From NCBI RefSeq assembly GCF_011049865.1, contig NZ_DRGY01000010.1:1-42805 (forward strand): a DNA stretch of 42,805 nt, written 5' to 3'. The translations under genes and the position numbers were made by a program. The notes under the pieces were generated by a model. It ran no database searches, was not told the origin of the DNA, and worked only from the letters and a program-made list of their open reading frames with translations. The stretch comes from Marinobacter antarcticus (lineage in GTDB: Bacteria > Pseudomonadota > Gammaproteobacteria > Pseudomonadales > Oleiphilaceae). Below are positions 33,675-41,686 of this stretch, piece by piece (position 1 is the stretch's first letter; the number at the start of each line of letters is the position of its first letter).

Positions 33675-34661
33675 GTGCATACGTTCTGGCAAAGGCAAAG
33701 CCGTTTTGGTTTGCGGGTGTTATGGAGAGTGCTGTCGGGAGCGCTGCTGGGCGTGTTGCTCTCAGGCTGCGCCAACCAGCCGCATTGGCCAGACGCGTAT
33801 GGACCGGACGCGTATGAGAGCAGCAACCTGACAAGTATTGCGTCTACTCGCCGGTCTCTTACCAGCACCATTCTTACTAACGTGCCGTTTCATCCACAGG
33901 AAAAATACCAGTGTGGCCCGGCATCACTGGCGATGATGCTTAATGCTCAGAATGTAGACGTTTTGCCGGATGAATTGGTCGACCGCGTGTACCTACCCCA
34001 GCGCAAAGGTGCTCTGCAAGTAGAGATGGTGGCAGCGGCGCGCCAATATGGAATGCTGGTTTATCCGCTGGCGCCAAAACTTGAGAGTATTCTGGACGAG
34101 GTCCGGGCGGGACACCCCGTTCTTATTCTGCAAAATCTGCGCTTCGAATGGTGGCCGCAATGGCATTTTGCGGTGGTTATCGGATATGACAGCGTAAAAA
34201 GGACGCTGATACTTCATTCGGGCATACAGGCGAATTATCGCCAACCCGCAACGGTGTTTATGGCAACCTGGAACCGCTCGGAACGCTGGGCGAGGGTCAT
34301 TTTGCCACCTGACAAGATACCGTCTACAGCCGAACCGCTCACCTTTTTGATGGCAGCGCACGATCTGGAAACGACCCGGCAGACCATCGCGGCGACGTCC
34401 GCCTACAAAGCGGCACTCAGAACCTGGCCCGATCAGCCGGCGGCATTGCTGGGATTGGGTAACATTGCCTATCAGCAGGCGCAGTGGTCCGAAGCGGAAG
34501 GTTACTATCGCGCCATGACGGACCAGTTTCCCGACATCAGCGCTGGCTGGAATAACCTCGCCGAGGCGCTACTCAGACAAGGCAAACACGAAGAGTCCAC
34601 AGACATGATGAACAAAGCCCTGGAAACCGGAAAGCACCCTGAAAGCTCTGGCGCGAGTTAA
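33675..34661 (+). CDS. PA2778-family lipoprotein: C39-like cysteine peptidase with TPR repeats
   Basis: The 328-residue protein has a lipobox LLSGC with lipidated Cys32, a papain-like C39 domain with candidate catalytic Cys80 in YQCGPASLAMML and His164 in WPQWHFAVVIGYD, and a C-terminal TPR region (TWPDQPAALLGLGNIAYQQAQWSEAEGYY, AGWNNLAEALLRQGKHEES). Acting from the periplasmic face of a membrane is implied. The start is probably GTG at 33675, ten bases after the preceding stop; a GTG at 33717 is possible but would shorten the signal peptide. Its stop overlaps that of the convergent DUF5610 gene in TTAA. Confidence 0.85.
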   Translation: MHTFWQRQSRFGLRVLWRVLSGALLGVLLSGCANQPHWPDAYGPDAYESSNLTSIASTRRSLTSTILTNVPFHPQEKYQCGPASLAMMLNAQNVDVLPDELVDRVYLPQRKGALQVEMVAAARQYGMLVYPLAPKLESILDEVRAGHPVLILQNLRFEWWPQWHFAVVIGYDSVKRTLILHSGIQANYRQPATVFMATWNRSERWARVILPPDKIPSTAEPLTFLMAAHDLETTRQTIAATSAYKAALRTWPDQPAALLGLGNIAYQQAQWSEAEGYYRAMTDQFPDISAGWNNLAEALLRQGKHEESTDMMNKALETGKHPESSGAS

Positions 34662-35206
34662 CCGGTTTCGGTTGGGCTGTCCACTTCAGGTTCTTTACCT
34701 AAAAACAGCTTCTCCAGATTCAAAAAGCCGTCCTGGATGAGGTCGAAACCCTTATCTATCTCGCCGGCAAGCGTCTCGTTCATCATGCCCAACGCCGTAA
34801 TCTGGTCCCGGGCTTCCGCATAGCCTTTCTCGATGCCCGCGCGGGCTTGAGACAGCAAATCCGTAAGCTTCTCAACATCTCCCCCGGCATCTGCTTCTTG
34901 TTGCAGGCGGTTTTGCACAAATCCAAGAATGCGGCTGGCAACGTCAGAAGCGGTAGGTGGCTGAGACTGTGCAGCGTACTTATCCGCGACGGGCGATTTT
35001 ACTCCTCCCCCACCACCCATGGCCTCCTGAACCCGTTGTTCCAGGCGCGCGCGCAAAACATTAATGGCGTCCGCGGGTGTGCGAATCGTCGCCTGTTTGT
35101 CGACTCGCGACTCAGCGGTTACCCGGCTGGCGGGCCTGCTCTGTGACGGGCCTGCGGTTGCTCGACCGGTCGCATCCGGTCCACGACCAACAATTGGCTC
35201 TACCAT
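34658..35206 (-). CDS. DUF5610-like protein
   Basis: This 182-residue soluble protein has an N-terminal disordered part (Gly/Ala/Ser/Arg-rich, with GGGGG at mid-length) and a C-terminal helical domain, QARAGIEKGYAEARDQITALGMMNETLAGEIDKGFDLIQDGFLNLEKLF, which fits DUF5610. No enzyme motif is seen. The second of two close ATG codons (35204-35206) has AGGAGG eight bases upstream and is preferred. Function is unknown. It lies downstream of ydbL on the same strand with 121 bases between, so it may or may not belong to that operon. Confidence 0.75.
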   Translation of the reverse strand: MVEPIVGRGPDATGRATAGPSQSRPASRVTAESRVDKQATIRTPADAINVLRARLEQRVQEAMGGGGGVKSPVADKYAAQSQPPTASDVASRILGFVQNRLQQEADAGGDVEKLTDLLSQARAGIEKGYAEARDQITALGMMNETLAGEIDKGFDLIQDGFLNLEKLFLGKEPEVDSPTETG

Positions 35207-35327
35207 AACCATTTCCTCCTGCAAGGACGTATATGTAATGGTTATCGGCAGATACTGGCTAAGCTTTAAGATCGACTGGTTATAGTAAAGCCTATATACA
35301 GCAAGACCGAACGCCTGCCGGTTTATC

Positions 35328-35672
35328 CTATTTTTTAACCCAACGGTCGTCCACCTGAATGTACTGTCCCGGTGGGGTTTTTTCGACCGCTTTCTGGCCT
35401 GCGACCGTCTCGACTTTGGTGACCGCAATGCCATGTTTTTCAGCGATTTTCTTGTAAGCTTCGCGGCGCGCATCGTTGATGGCACTGACAAGCTCCTGAG
35501 CCTTTGGGTCAGCATTTACGGCGGCCAGATAACCCGCCTGTGTCTCACCGACCAAACCCTGACTTTTCGACGATTCCAGGGCATTCTTAGCTTCATCCAA
35601 GCTCATAGCCATGGCCGGCAGGGCCAGACAGAACGTTAAGACCAGGGCACTGAATCGCGCAAATAATGTCAT
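35328..35672 (-). CDS. ydbL: YdbL (DUF1318) periplasmic protein
   Basis: This 114-residue protein has a signal peptide ending near PAMAM (about residue 22) and the DUF1318 pattern SLDEAKNALESSKSQGLVGETQAGYLAAV...INDARREAYKKIAEKHGI...VAGQKAVEKTPPGQYIQVDDRWVKK. In E. coli, ydbL is the last gene of ydbH-ynbE-ydbL, and YdbL modulates YdbH-YnbE complexes. The same order and strand occur here, with 44 bases to ynbE. AAGGAG six bases before ATG 35670-35672 decides the start. Confidence 0.92.
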   Translation of the reverse strand: MTLFARFSALVLTFCLALPAMAMSLDEAKNALESSKSQGLVGETQAGYLAAVNADPKAQELVSAINDARREAYKKIAEKHGIAVTKVETVAGQKAVEKTPPGQYIQVDDRWVKK

Positions 35673-35716
35673 GACCAACTCCTTAATAATCCAATATGTG
35701 CGAAGCGTCTGTGCAA

Positions 35717-35932
35717 TCAGAACAGGCCTTTTTCGCTGAACAGTTCGTCCACATCTTTATCCACCTTCACGTAAATCTCGTGCTGAATCTTCACGTTCAG
35801 ATTCACGGTAATCGGCTCCTTCGGCGCAGCAACCTGAACGGTCGGGGTGCAAGCGACCAGCAAACCACCCATAACCATACCTGCGAGCAGAGTGGTCACA
35901 TGCCGGGAAATCCTGGAACCAAATTGCGTCAT
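35717..35932 (-). CDS. ynbE: YnbE outer-membrane lipoprotein
   Basis: This 71-residue lipoprotein has a signal peptide with lipobox LLVAC (LLAGMVMGGLLVACTP) and a short mature part APKEPITVNLNVKIQHEIYVKVDKDVDELFSEKGLF, the YnbE signature. In E. coli YnbE multimers extend the YdbH beta-strand bridge to the outer membrane for phospholipid transport. It lies 24 bases after ydbH and 44 before ydbL. AAGGAG is nine bases from the ATG. Confidence 0.93.
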   Translation of the reverse strand: MTQFGSRISRHVTTLLAGMVMGGLLVACTPTVQVAAPKEPITVNLNVKIQHEIYVKVDKDVDELFSEKGLF

Positions 35933-35956
35933 ATCGATGTACTCCTTTGTTACCCT

Positions 35957-38698
35957 TTACTGTAACAGGTCGCCGGGAACCGGCTCACGCTTCTGCAGTA
36001 ATTTTTTGACTCTTTCCGTCACAGCGTCGCTCACCCTGCCGCTTAATTGCAGGCTGGTCAGCAGCGCGGGAATATTCTCTTCCAGATTGATGTTCAGCAC
36101 CACCGCCTGGCCATTGCCAACTTTCGGGCTGCTGCCCTCAAGGTGGAGATTTAGAACCAGCGTGCCGTCTTCACCATAATCGATACCACTGTCCAGAATC
36201 GAGTAACGAAAATCCTCAAGGGCTTTGGCGACCAGTTCCATCGACTTGCTCTGGCTAGCGAGCGCCTTCAACCGCTCTGCCGTAAGTTGCAACCGCCCAC
36301 CGGGCTTGAGCGCATCAATACGGCCCTGCTCTACGCTAACTCCTGTTGCAGGATCAAACAGTACTGGCACGGTTCCGCTGAGAATACCGGTGCCTGCAAG
36401 CCCCTCAGTCGGGTAAATCTGCAAAAGGCGTGCAAGGCTGAGTTGTGTGAGCTCAACGGGAACAGTGACCGGCGCGTTCGCCAAATTCCAGCTTCCGGGC
36501 TGAATGCGTATCTGCCCACCCAAGGCGTCAGATTCGGCCCGTTCCAACGTTAATTGCCCGGCAGCCATCTGCCCCAAAGGTGCTTCATAGTGTGCGGCCA
36601 GCTGTACTGGCCCAATCGGTAGCCCGGAGCTCACTTGCTCCACCGACAGTTCTGGCGTTGTCACACGGATGCGATCATTTTTAACGCTAATGTCAGCGGA
36701 GCCGTTCATTCTGCTCCAGGCGGTGCGATCAAATGTGCCACTCCAATCCGCAAACACCAGCTTGCCAGCCAATCGCTTTTCCCCGTTTTGCGGTTGTTCA
36801 TAAGTAGCGTTGGCGCTGATCGTGCCTCCCGACACCGTGAGCAAGGGTGAGCAGGCGGCGACTATTCGAGACAGGGCCTCGGCTTCTTGCTTCCCGCTTA
36901 TCCGCATCTTGCCCTCAAGCGTCAGAAGACCACGATGCGGCACGGTCAAATCAAGGTTCATTGTTGTTCCGGCGTGGGCCTTGAGCACACCCGTAACGCT
37001 GACTTGAGCGAGTCTGCTGTCTACTCTGCCGTTGAACTGCCAGGATTGGGCCAGCAACTGAGGATGCTCGATCTGCTGTGCCTTCACGCCAACAGGTCCG
37101 CTCAGAGTAAACGCATCCAGCTCACCTTCCGCAAGTCGGAAACGGGCGTTTACGTCAGTTTGAGCAAGCTCAACACGAAGGCCTTTGACGATAGGGGCAC
37201 TCTTTTTAACAGCCGCTGATTCTGAAACAGGCGACAGGGTGTCTGCCTCGATTGCGGTCGGTGCACTGAATTTCAGTGCCGCCGTGGTGGTATCCAACCA
37301 GCCAGAAAGCGCTACCTGAACCTTGGGTTTGGTGAGTAGCCAGCCGCCCACTTCCCATTTCGGCAGCGCAGCGCTCAGCCGGGTTTTGCCCAGTTCAACC
37401 CTCCACGGCGCACCGGTTGCTACGGCAAGATGCGAGCGTACGGACAGGTTGGCACCTCCGCGCGTGCTTAAATCCACATTCAGCGGCAACAGCGTTCGCT
37501 TGACCCCGGTTCTAGCGGCTGCGGTTGGAGAGACATTTTGAGAGACATTGTTTGGAGAGACAGGCTCTAAAGCGTCCCCTGGCCGAACAGCCAGGGTTAA
37601 CGAATCAGGCCGCATCAGCGCCGGAACTCTTTTGATCCACGCCGCCGGATGAACCAACTCTATATCAGCTTCAAGGGTTTCTGGCTGCCACTGGCCTTGC
37701 GCAACATTGAGAACGACCGCAAGGCTTCCGCTGATCTTTCCTAATCCGGGGGCCGGCCAAGGCTGAGGCACCCGCGCTTGAACGCTCACACGCCCCGTGG
37801 CCTGGGCCAGGAAGTTATCAATTTCAGGGCCCTGCAACGCCCAACTGGCCTGCAATGACCCTGCCTGTGGCTGCTTTGGCCAGTCCTCAAGGGGAAGACT
37901 CTGCCAGGCTTGTAGCCATGCCAGTAGCCAATCTGTCTGGGGCAAGTCCGGCATTTCAAAAGAGCCATCCCAAGACACAGGACGGTGCGCATTGCGGCTG
38001 CTATAACTCGACTTCGCAGATAAGTAGCGTATACCGTCGATATCCAGTTCTGCGGAAAAACTTAACGCATCGTCCCAGGAGCCCGAAAGGGCTGCCAACA
38101 GGTCTATCTGATGACCTTCATGATCAAGCTGAACCCTGGCTTCTACAGGAAGGCTTGCGTTTGCAATGGCAAGCGAAGAAGCAGGTCCGGAATCCGGATT
38201 TGATGGCGAACGGGTAATCGACAGACTTCCTGCAAGAGAGCAACGACCCGTCTCACAAGGCAGGGTCGCATCGAACTGCTTAATGGTAACCTCCGAAGGC
38301 ATCCAGGCCTGCAGTCCAGGCGGCCACTGGTCGGCTTGTGCCTGCTTCGATGCCGACGGCACATCGGGTTTTGTGGCCCAGTACAGCTCCAAATGCCCTA
38401 CCTGCAGCGCCGTTAACCGAGGGAGCCATTCTGCACCCCATTCTGGCCAGTGCCATCCGAGCGTTAAATCGGTGCCGCGTATAACAAGATTCCGCGTCGG
38501 CTGGACCTGAGTCACCCGCAGATCAAGCAGCGACGCACCACTCAGTGACAGATCCAGCCCCTGCCACTCCAGCGTTTCAATACCGTTGCGTTCCAGTGCC
38601 TCGTTCCAGAAGTAACGAACAGCCAGCGCGCTCACCAGTATGGAAACCAACCACACCGTGAACAGCACCCACCCGAGGCGTTTCCGACCTATGCGCAT
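35957..38698 (-). CDS. ydbH: YdbH, AsmA-like inter-membrane phospholipid transport protein
   Basis: YdbH, with TamB and YhdP, moves phospholipids from the inner to the outer membrane in E. coli. This 913-residue protein has one N-terminal membrane segment (about residues 9-29, GWVLFTVWLVSILVSALAVRYF) followed by a very long periplasmic part of alternating short beta-strands, as expected for a groove-forming AsmA-like fold. The C-terminal LNLHLEGSSPKVGNGQAVVLNINLEENIPALLTSLQLSGRVSD is the most conserved part. It starts the ydbH-ynbE-ydbL operon. Identification rests on C-terminal sequence and on the operon. Confidence 0.93.
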   Translation of the reverse strand: MRIGRKRLGWVLFTVWLVSILVSALAVRYFWNEALERNGIETLEWQGLDLSLSGASLLDLRVTQVQPTRNLVIRGTDLTLGWHWPEWGAEWLPRLTALQVGHLELYWATKPDVPSASKQAQADQWPPGLQAWMPSEVTIKQFDATLPCETGRCSLAGSLSITRSPSNPDSGPASSLAIANASLPVEARVQLDHEGHQIDLLAALSGSWDDALSFSAELDIDGIRYLSAKSSYSSRNAHRPVSWDGSFEMPDLPQTDWLLAWLQAWQSLPLEDWPKQPQAGSLQASWALQGPEIDNFLAQATGRVSVQARVPQPWPAPGLGKISGSLAVVLNVAQGQWQPETLEADIELVHPAAWIKRVPALMRPDSLTLAVRPGDALEPVSPNNVSQNVSPTAAARTGVKRTLLPLNVDLSTRGGANLSVRSHLAVATGAPWRVELGKTRLSAALPKWEVGGWLLTKPKVQVALSGWLDTTTAALKFSAPTAIEADTLSPVSESAAVKKSAPIVKGLRVELAQTDVNARFRLAEGELDAFTLSGPVGVKAQQIEHPQLLAQSWQFNGRVDSRLAQVSVTGVLKAHAGTTMNLDLTVPHRGLLTLEGKMRISGKQEAEALSRIVAACSPLLTVSGGTISANATYEQPQNGEKRLAGKLVFADWSGTFDRTAWSRMNGSADISVKNDRIRVTTPELSVEQVSSGLPIGPVQLAAHYEAPLGQMAAGQLTLERAESDALGGQIRIQPGSWNLANAPVTVPVELTQLSLARLLQIYPTEGLAGTGILSGTVPVLFDPATGVSVEQGRIDALKPGGRLQLTAERLKALASQSKSMELVAKALEDFRYSILDSGIDYGEDGTLVLNLHLEGSSPKVGNGQAVVLNINLEENIPALLTSLQLSGRVSDAVTERVKKLLQKREPVPGDLLQ

Positions 38699-39073
38699 TA
38701 CACACTATCCCGAATTCGTTGCGGGCTTCTCAATATAGCCATATCGAGCATCCACATTCGCCGCTTGGTTCGTCATTCCTGGAAGCCAGAGTTTAATCGA
38801 CGGGAACACTATACACAGCACAAGCCCGGTCCTGCTTACACCCGCAAACTGGAGCTCTGTTGTTTATGCTTTTACGCACCATTATGCACCTTGTTGAGTC
38901 TAACCAGTAACCTGCCTGAGGGCCACGGGCTCAAACACACTATGCTTGTAAAATGATGCAAAAAAACAACAAAAGTGGTCAGTTTGCACCGATCCTATTC
39001 TCGCCAAGAGATACCAAGCTCGCGTAAACTTTGTTTAAGTCATTGATCCGTGCTCACTAAGGTAGTAATTGCC
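38699..39073. other. Intergenic region between ydbH and the chemoreceptor gene
   Basis: About 375 bases separate the divergent ydbH and chemoreceptor starts. One 63-codon open frame (38765-38956) has no conserved look or ribosome site and is probably not a gene. A TATATT occurs on the ydbH strand without a good -35. Nothing resembling a clear FliA (sigma-28) promoter was found upstream of the receptor. Base composition is more AT-rich near 38940-39050. Confidence 0.55.
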
Positions 39074-40702
39074 ATGTTCCGTTTGATCACGTCCAGTATT
39101 CGCAACAAGATGCTCCTCACGACCGGTTTAGGCACAGCGCTGGTGGTAACGGCCGCGATGATCGCCATGGCCACCGCCTGGCAAAGCATACAAAGCTATC
39201 AGAACCTGCTGAGTCACGACGTGGTCAACGAGCGGCAGGTGACCCAACTGGGCCACCAACTGGAGCTACAACTGGCGGATTGGAACCAGATATTGCTATT
39301 GGGCGCAGATCCGGGCCGGCGGGACTTCGAGGAGAGCTTCTGGTCCAGGGGAGAGACCCTGATTACACATGCGCAAACGCTCGTTGGCGATCTTTCCGAT
39401 CCGGAATCTGTCGACTTACTGGAACAGTTTATCGCTGCCCATAAAAAGATGAGCGACGGTTACCGAGACGGTCTCGAGTTCTTTTACGACACCGGTTTCA
39501 ATGCCATTAGCGCCTACGCTGTAGTCCAGGGACTGAGCACACAGTCGCAGGAGACCGTAGAAAGCCTGCTCGCCCATATGGAAAAACGCACCTCGGCGCT
39601 GGCCAACGCCACCCAGACCAGCACGGCACGAAACCTCAAAGCCTGCGTGGCGGCTATCGCGGGGTCCATCGTAATCGCATTTATTATCTTCCTGATGCTG
39701 CTCCAGCGCAGCATCGTTCGGCCTGCAAGGGAGCTAGTCACCGATTTGGCACGCCTGGCCGACGGTGACTTCTCACAGCCAGTGCGCCGCAGCACCCAGG
39801 ACGAACTGGGCCAGGTGGCAGGCAGCGCGCAGAAAATCCAGCACGACCTCGGCGAACTGGTTGCGCGAATTTCAACGGTGGTAACCCAGGTGGCGTCGGC
39901 ATCAGAGCAAACCGCAGCGATTTCCAACCGCAATCGCGACGCCGTGGCCAATCAGCAACAGGAAACCAGAGAGATTGCCACGGCCATGAATGAAATGGCC
40001 GCCACCGTCCAGGAAGTAGCCCAGTATGCCGCCCAGGGTGCAGAAGCTGCCAACCAGGCCTCCGAGGAATCCAATAGCGGCAGTGCCGTGGTTGCTAATG
40101 CCGTTGATCGTATCCGTGAACTGGCAGCACAAGTAGAAACAGCCGCTCAGGCCATTAGCAGACTGGATGAAAAAAGTGCGGCCATCGGCAGCGTTCTGGA
40201 TGTTATTCGAGGTATTGCCGAGCAAACCAACCTGCTGGCTCTGAATGCGGCTATCGAGGCTGCGCGCGCAGGCGAACAGGGCCGCGGGTTTGCGGTGGTA
40301 GCCGATGAGGTGAGAGCACTCGCCAGGCGCACGTCGGAATCTACCGACCAAATTCAGAAAACGATTGAGCAATTGCAACAAGAAAGCGGCAGCACTGTGT
40401 CTGTTATGAAGCACGGCCAAACCATCGCCAGCGAAGTGGTCATCGAGGCCGGTGCCGCCGGTGATGCGCTGGTGGCCATTCGCCAGTCCGTGGCCAGTAT
40501 CAACGACATGAACATCCGAATTGCCAGTGCTGCCGAGGAACAAAGCTCCGTGGCAGATGATATGAACCGGCGCATCGTTACCATCGCCGATGTGGCTGAA
40601 CAGAGCGCCTCTGCCGCCGCAGAAACCAGCCAAGCCAGCGCGGGGCTTTCAGAGTTGGCAACGGAGCTACAGACCATGGTGAATCGTTTCAAGGTAGCGT
40701 AA
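39074..40702 (+). CDS. Methyl-accepting chemotaxis protein
   Basis: This 542-residue receptor has an N-terminal membrane helix (about 14-37), a periplasmic sensing domain of about 150 residues, a second helix (about 192-212, [18 protein letters not shown]), a HAMP domain ([26 protein letters not shown]) and a cytoplasmic signalling domain with the hairpin tip [41 protein letters not shown]. It ends without a CheR-tethering pentapeptide. The ligand is unknown. The start is taken at ATG 39074 because it begins the conserved [17 protein letters not shown] at 39050 is the alternative. No che genes are adjacent. Confidence 0.93.
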   Translation: MFRLITSSIRNKMLLTTGLGTALVVTAAMIAMATAWQSIQSYQNLLSHDVVNERQVTQLGHQLELQLADWNQILLLGADPGRRDFEESFWSRGETLITHAQTLVGDLSDPESVDLLEQFIAAHKKMSDGYRDGLEFFYDTGFNAISAYAVVQGLSTQSQETVESLLAHMEKRTSALANATQTSTARNLKACVAAIAGSIVIAFIIFLMLLQRSIVRPARELVTDLARLADGDFSQPVRRSTQDELGQVAGSAQKIQHDLGELVARISTVVTQVASASEQTAAISNRNRDAVANQQQETREIATAMNEMAATVQEVAQYAAQGAEAANQASEESNSGSAVVANAVDRIRELAAQVETAAQAISRLDEKSAAIGSVLDVIRGIAEQTNLLALNAAIEAARAGEQGRGFAVVADEVRALARRTSESTDQIQKTIEQLQQESGSTVSVMKHGQTIASEVVIEAGAAGDALVAIRQSVASINDMNIRIASAAEEQSSVADDMNRRIVTIADVAEQSASAAAETSQASAGLSELATELQTMVNRFKVA

Positions 40703-40767
40703 GGAAACGTTTACGTTCGCTCCCTTTTCGTGGGTATCATCCTGATAGCGTGTATGGGACACGGATC

Positions 40768-41507
40768 ATGACGGACTTTTCGCGAGCCTCCTCGCTCGCT
40801 CTGTTCAACGAGTATTGCCTGCAAAGCGGGCTTGATTCCACGAATATGTTGAAAGCCGCCAGGTTGCCGGCAGATACGCTTGCGAATCCCGAAAGCCTGA
40901 TTCCCTATTCAAGATTTCTCAACTTGCTGGACCTGTGCGCCGAAAAATCCGGTAACCCGCTGTTTGGCCTTGAATACGGTCTGTACCAAGGCGTTGCCAT
41001 TTTTGGCCCCCTGTTCTACCTGATCCGGAATGCGCGCACGGTGGGCGAATCGCTGCAGGAGCTGGCGATGGGCGTCGCGTGTCGACTGCTGCAGAGTTTG
41101 TTGGGCCGGCACTGGGCGAGGCCGACCAAACCCTGCACCGACTCATGCGCCAGCACATTATTGAAGACATGGAGCAACTGACGCCGGAGGAGTTGCCGAG
41201 TTTCGTACAGCACCTGCTGCGCAGTTTTTTACCCAACGGTCGGGTAACCATCGATCTTGTTGCCGACTACATGCTGCTGAGCAAGCGCTCGTTGCAGCGC
41301 CTTCTGGCGGAAGAAGGCACGTCGTTCCAAAGCCTGTTGGAAAGCACCCGTAAGTCCATGGCCCAGCGTTATCTGAAAAACTCCAACATCAGCCAGACTC
41401 AGCTCGCGAGCCTTCTGGGTTACTCCGAACTGAGTGCATTCTCACGGGCCTTTCAGCGTTGGTTCGGCCAAAGCCCGCGCGCGCGTGGAAACAAGCGCAA
41501 AGTTTAG
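40768..41507 (+). pseudogene. AraC-family transcriptional regulator, broken by internal deletion and frameshift
   Basis: Two pieces of one AraC-type gene lie in different frames. The first, from ATG 40768, gives MTDFSRASSLALFNEYCLQSGLD to ARTVGESLQELAMG, the start of an arabinose-binding-type (PF12625) domain, then loses similarity and stops at 41181. The second, about 41079-41507, gives EFVGPALGEADQTLHRLM, then a helix-turn-helix pair LVADYMLLSKRSLQRLLAEEG and SQTQLASLLGYSELSAFSRAFQRWFG. Intact members have about 330-345 residues; the pieces total about 245, so roughly 90 codons of the middle are missing and the frame changes near 41065-41085. A sequencing error alone would not remove that much. 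Confidence 0.82.
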
Positions 41508-41686
41508 CCACCCCTCAAGACCCAGCCCACAAACGGTTTATTCTTCCGATCGGCCGGCGACGCTGAAACCACATTTCAAAAATTGAACAGACGGGTGGCA
41601 CCAAAATTTGGATAATAGTCGCGATACAAGTCTGTCGCAATTCAAGGCCGTCGCGCGTCAAATTCTACAAACCGGGTACCCTCGTA

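Noticed and set aside
38765..38956. 63-codon open frame between ydbH and the chemoreceptor
   Set aside because: No ribosome site, no recognisable family and no conserved character; most likely chance.
41613..41640. TGGCAC followed by TTTGG upstream of the OsmC-YcaO gene, resembling a sigma-54 promoter
   Set aside because: The -12 GC is absent at the required 10-base spacing, and no enhancer-binding protein gene is adjacent.
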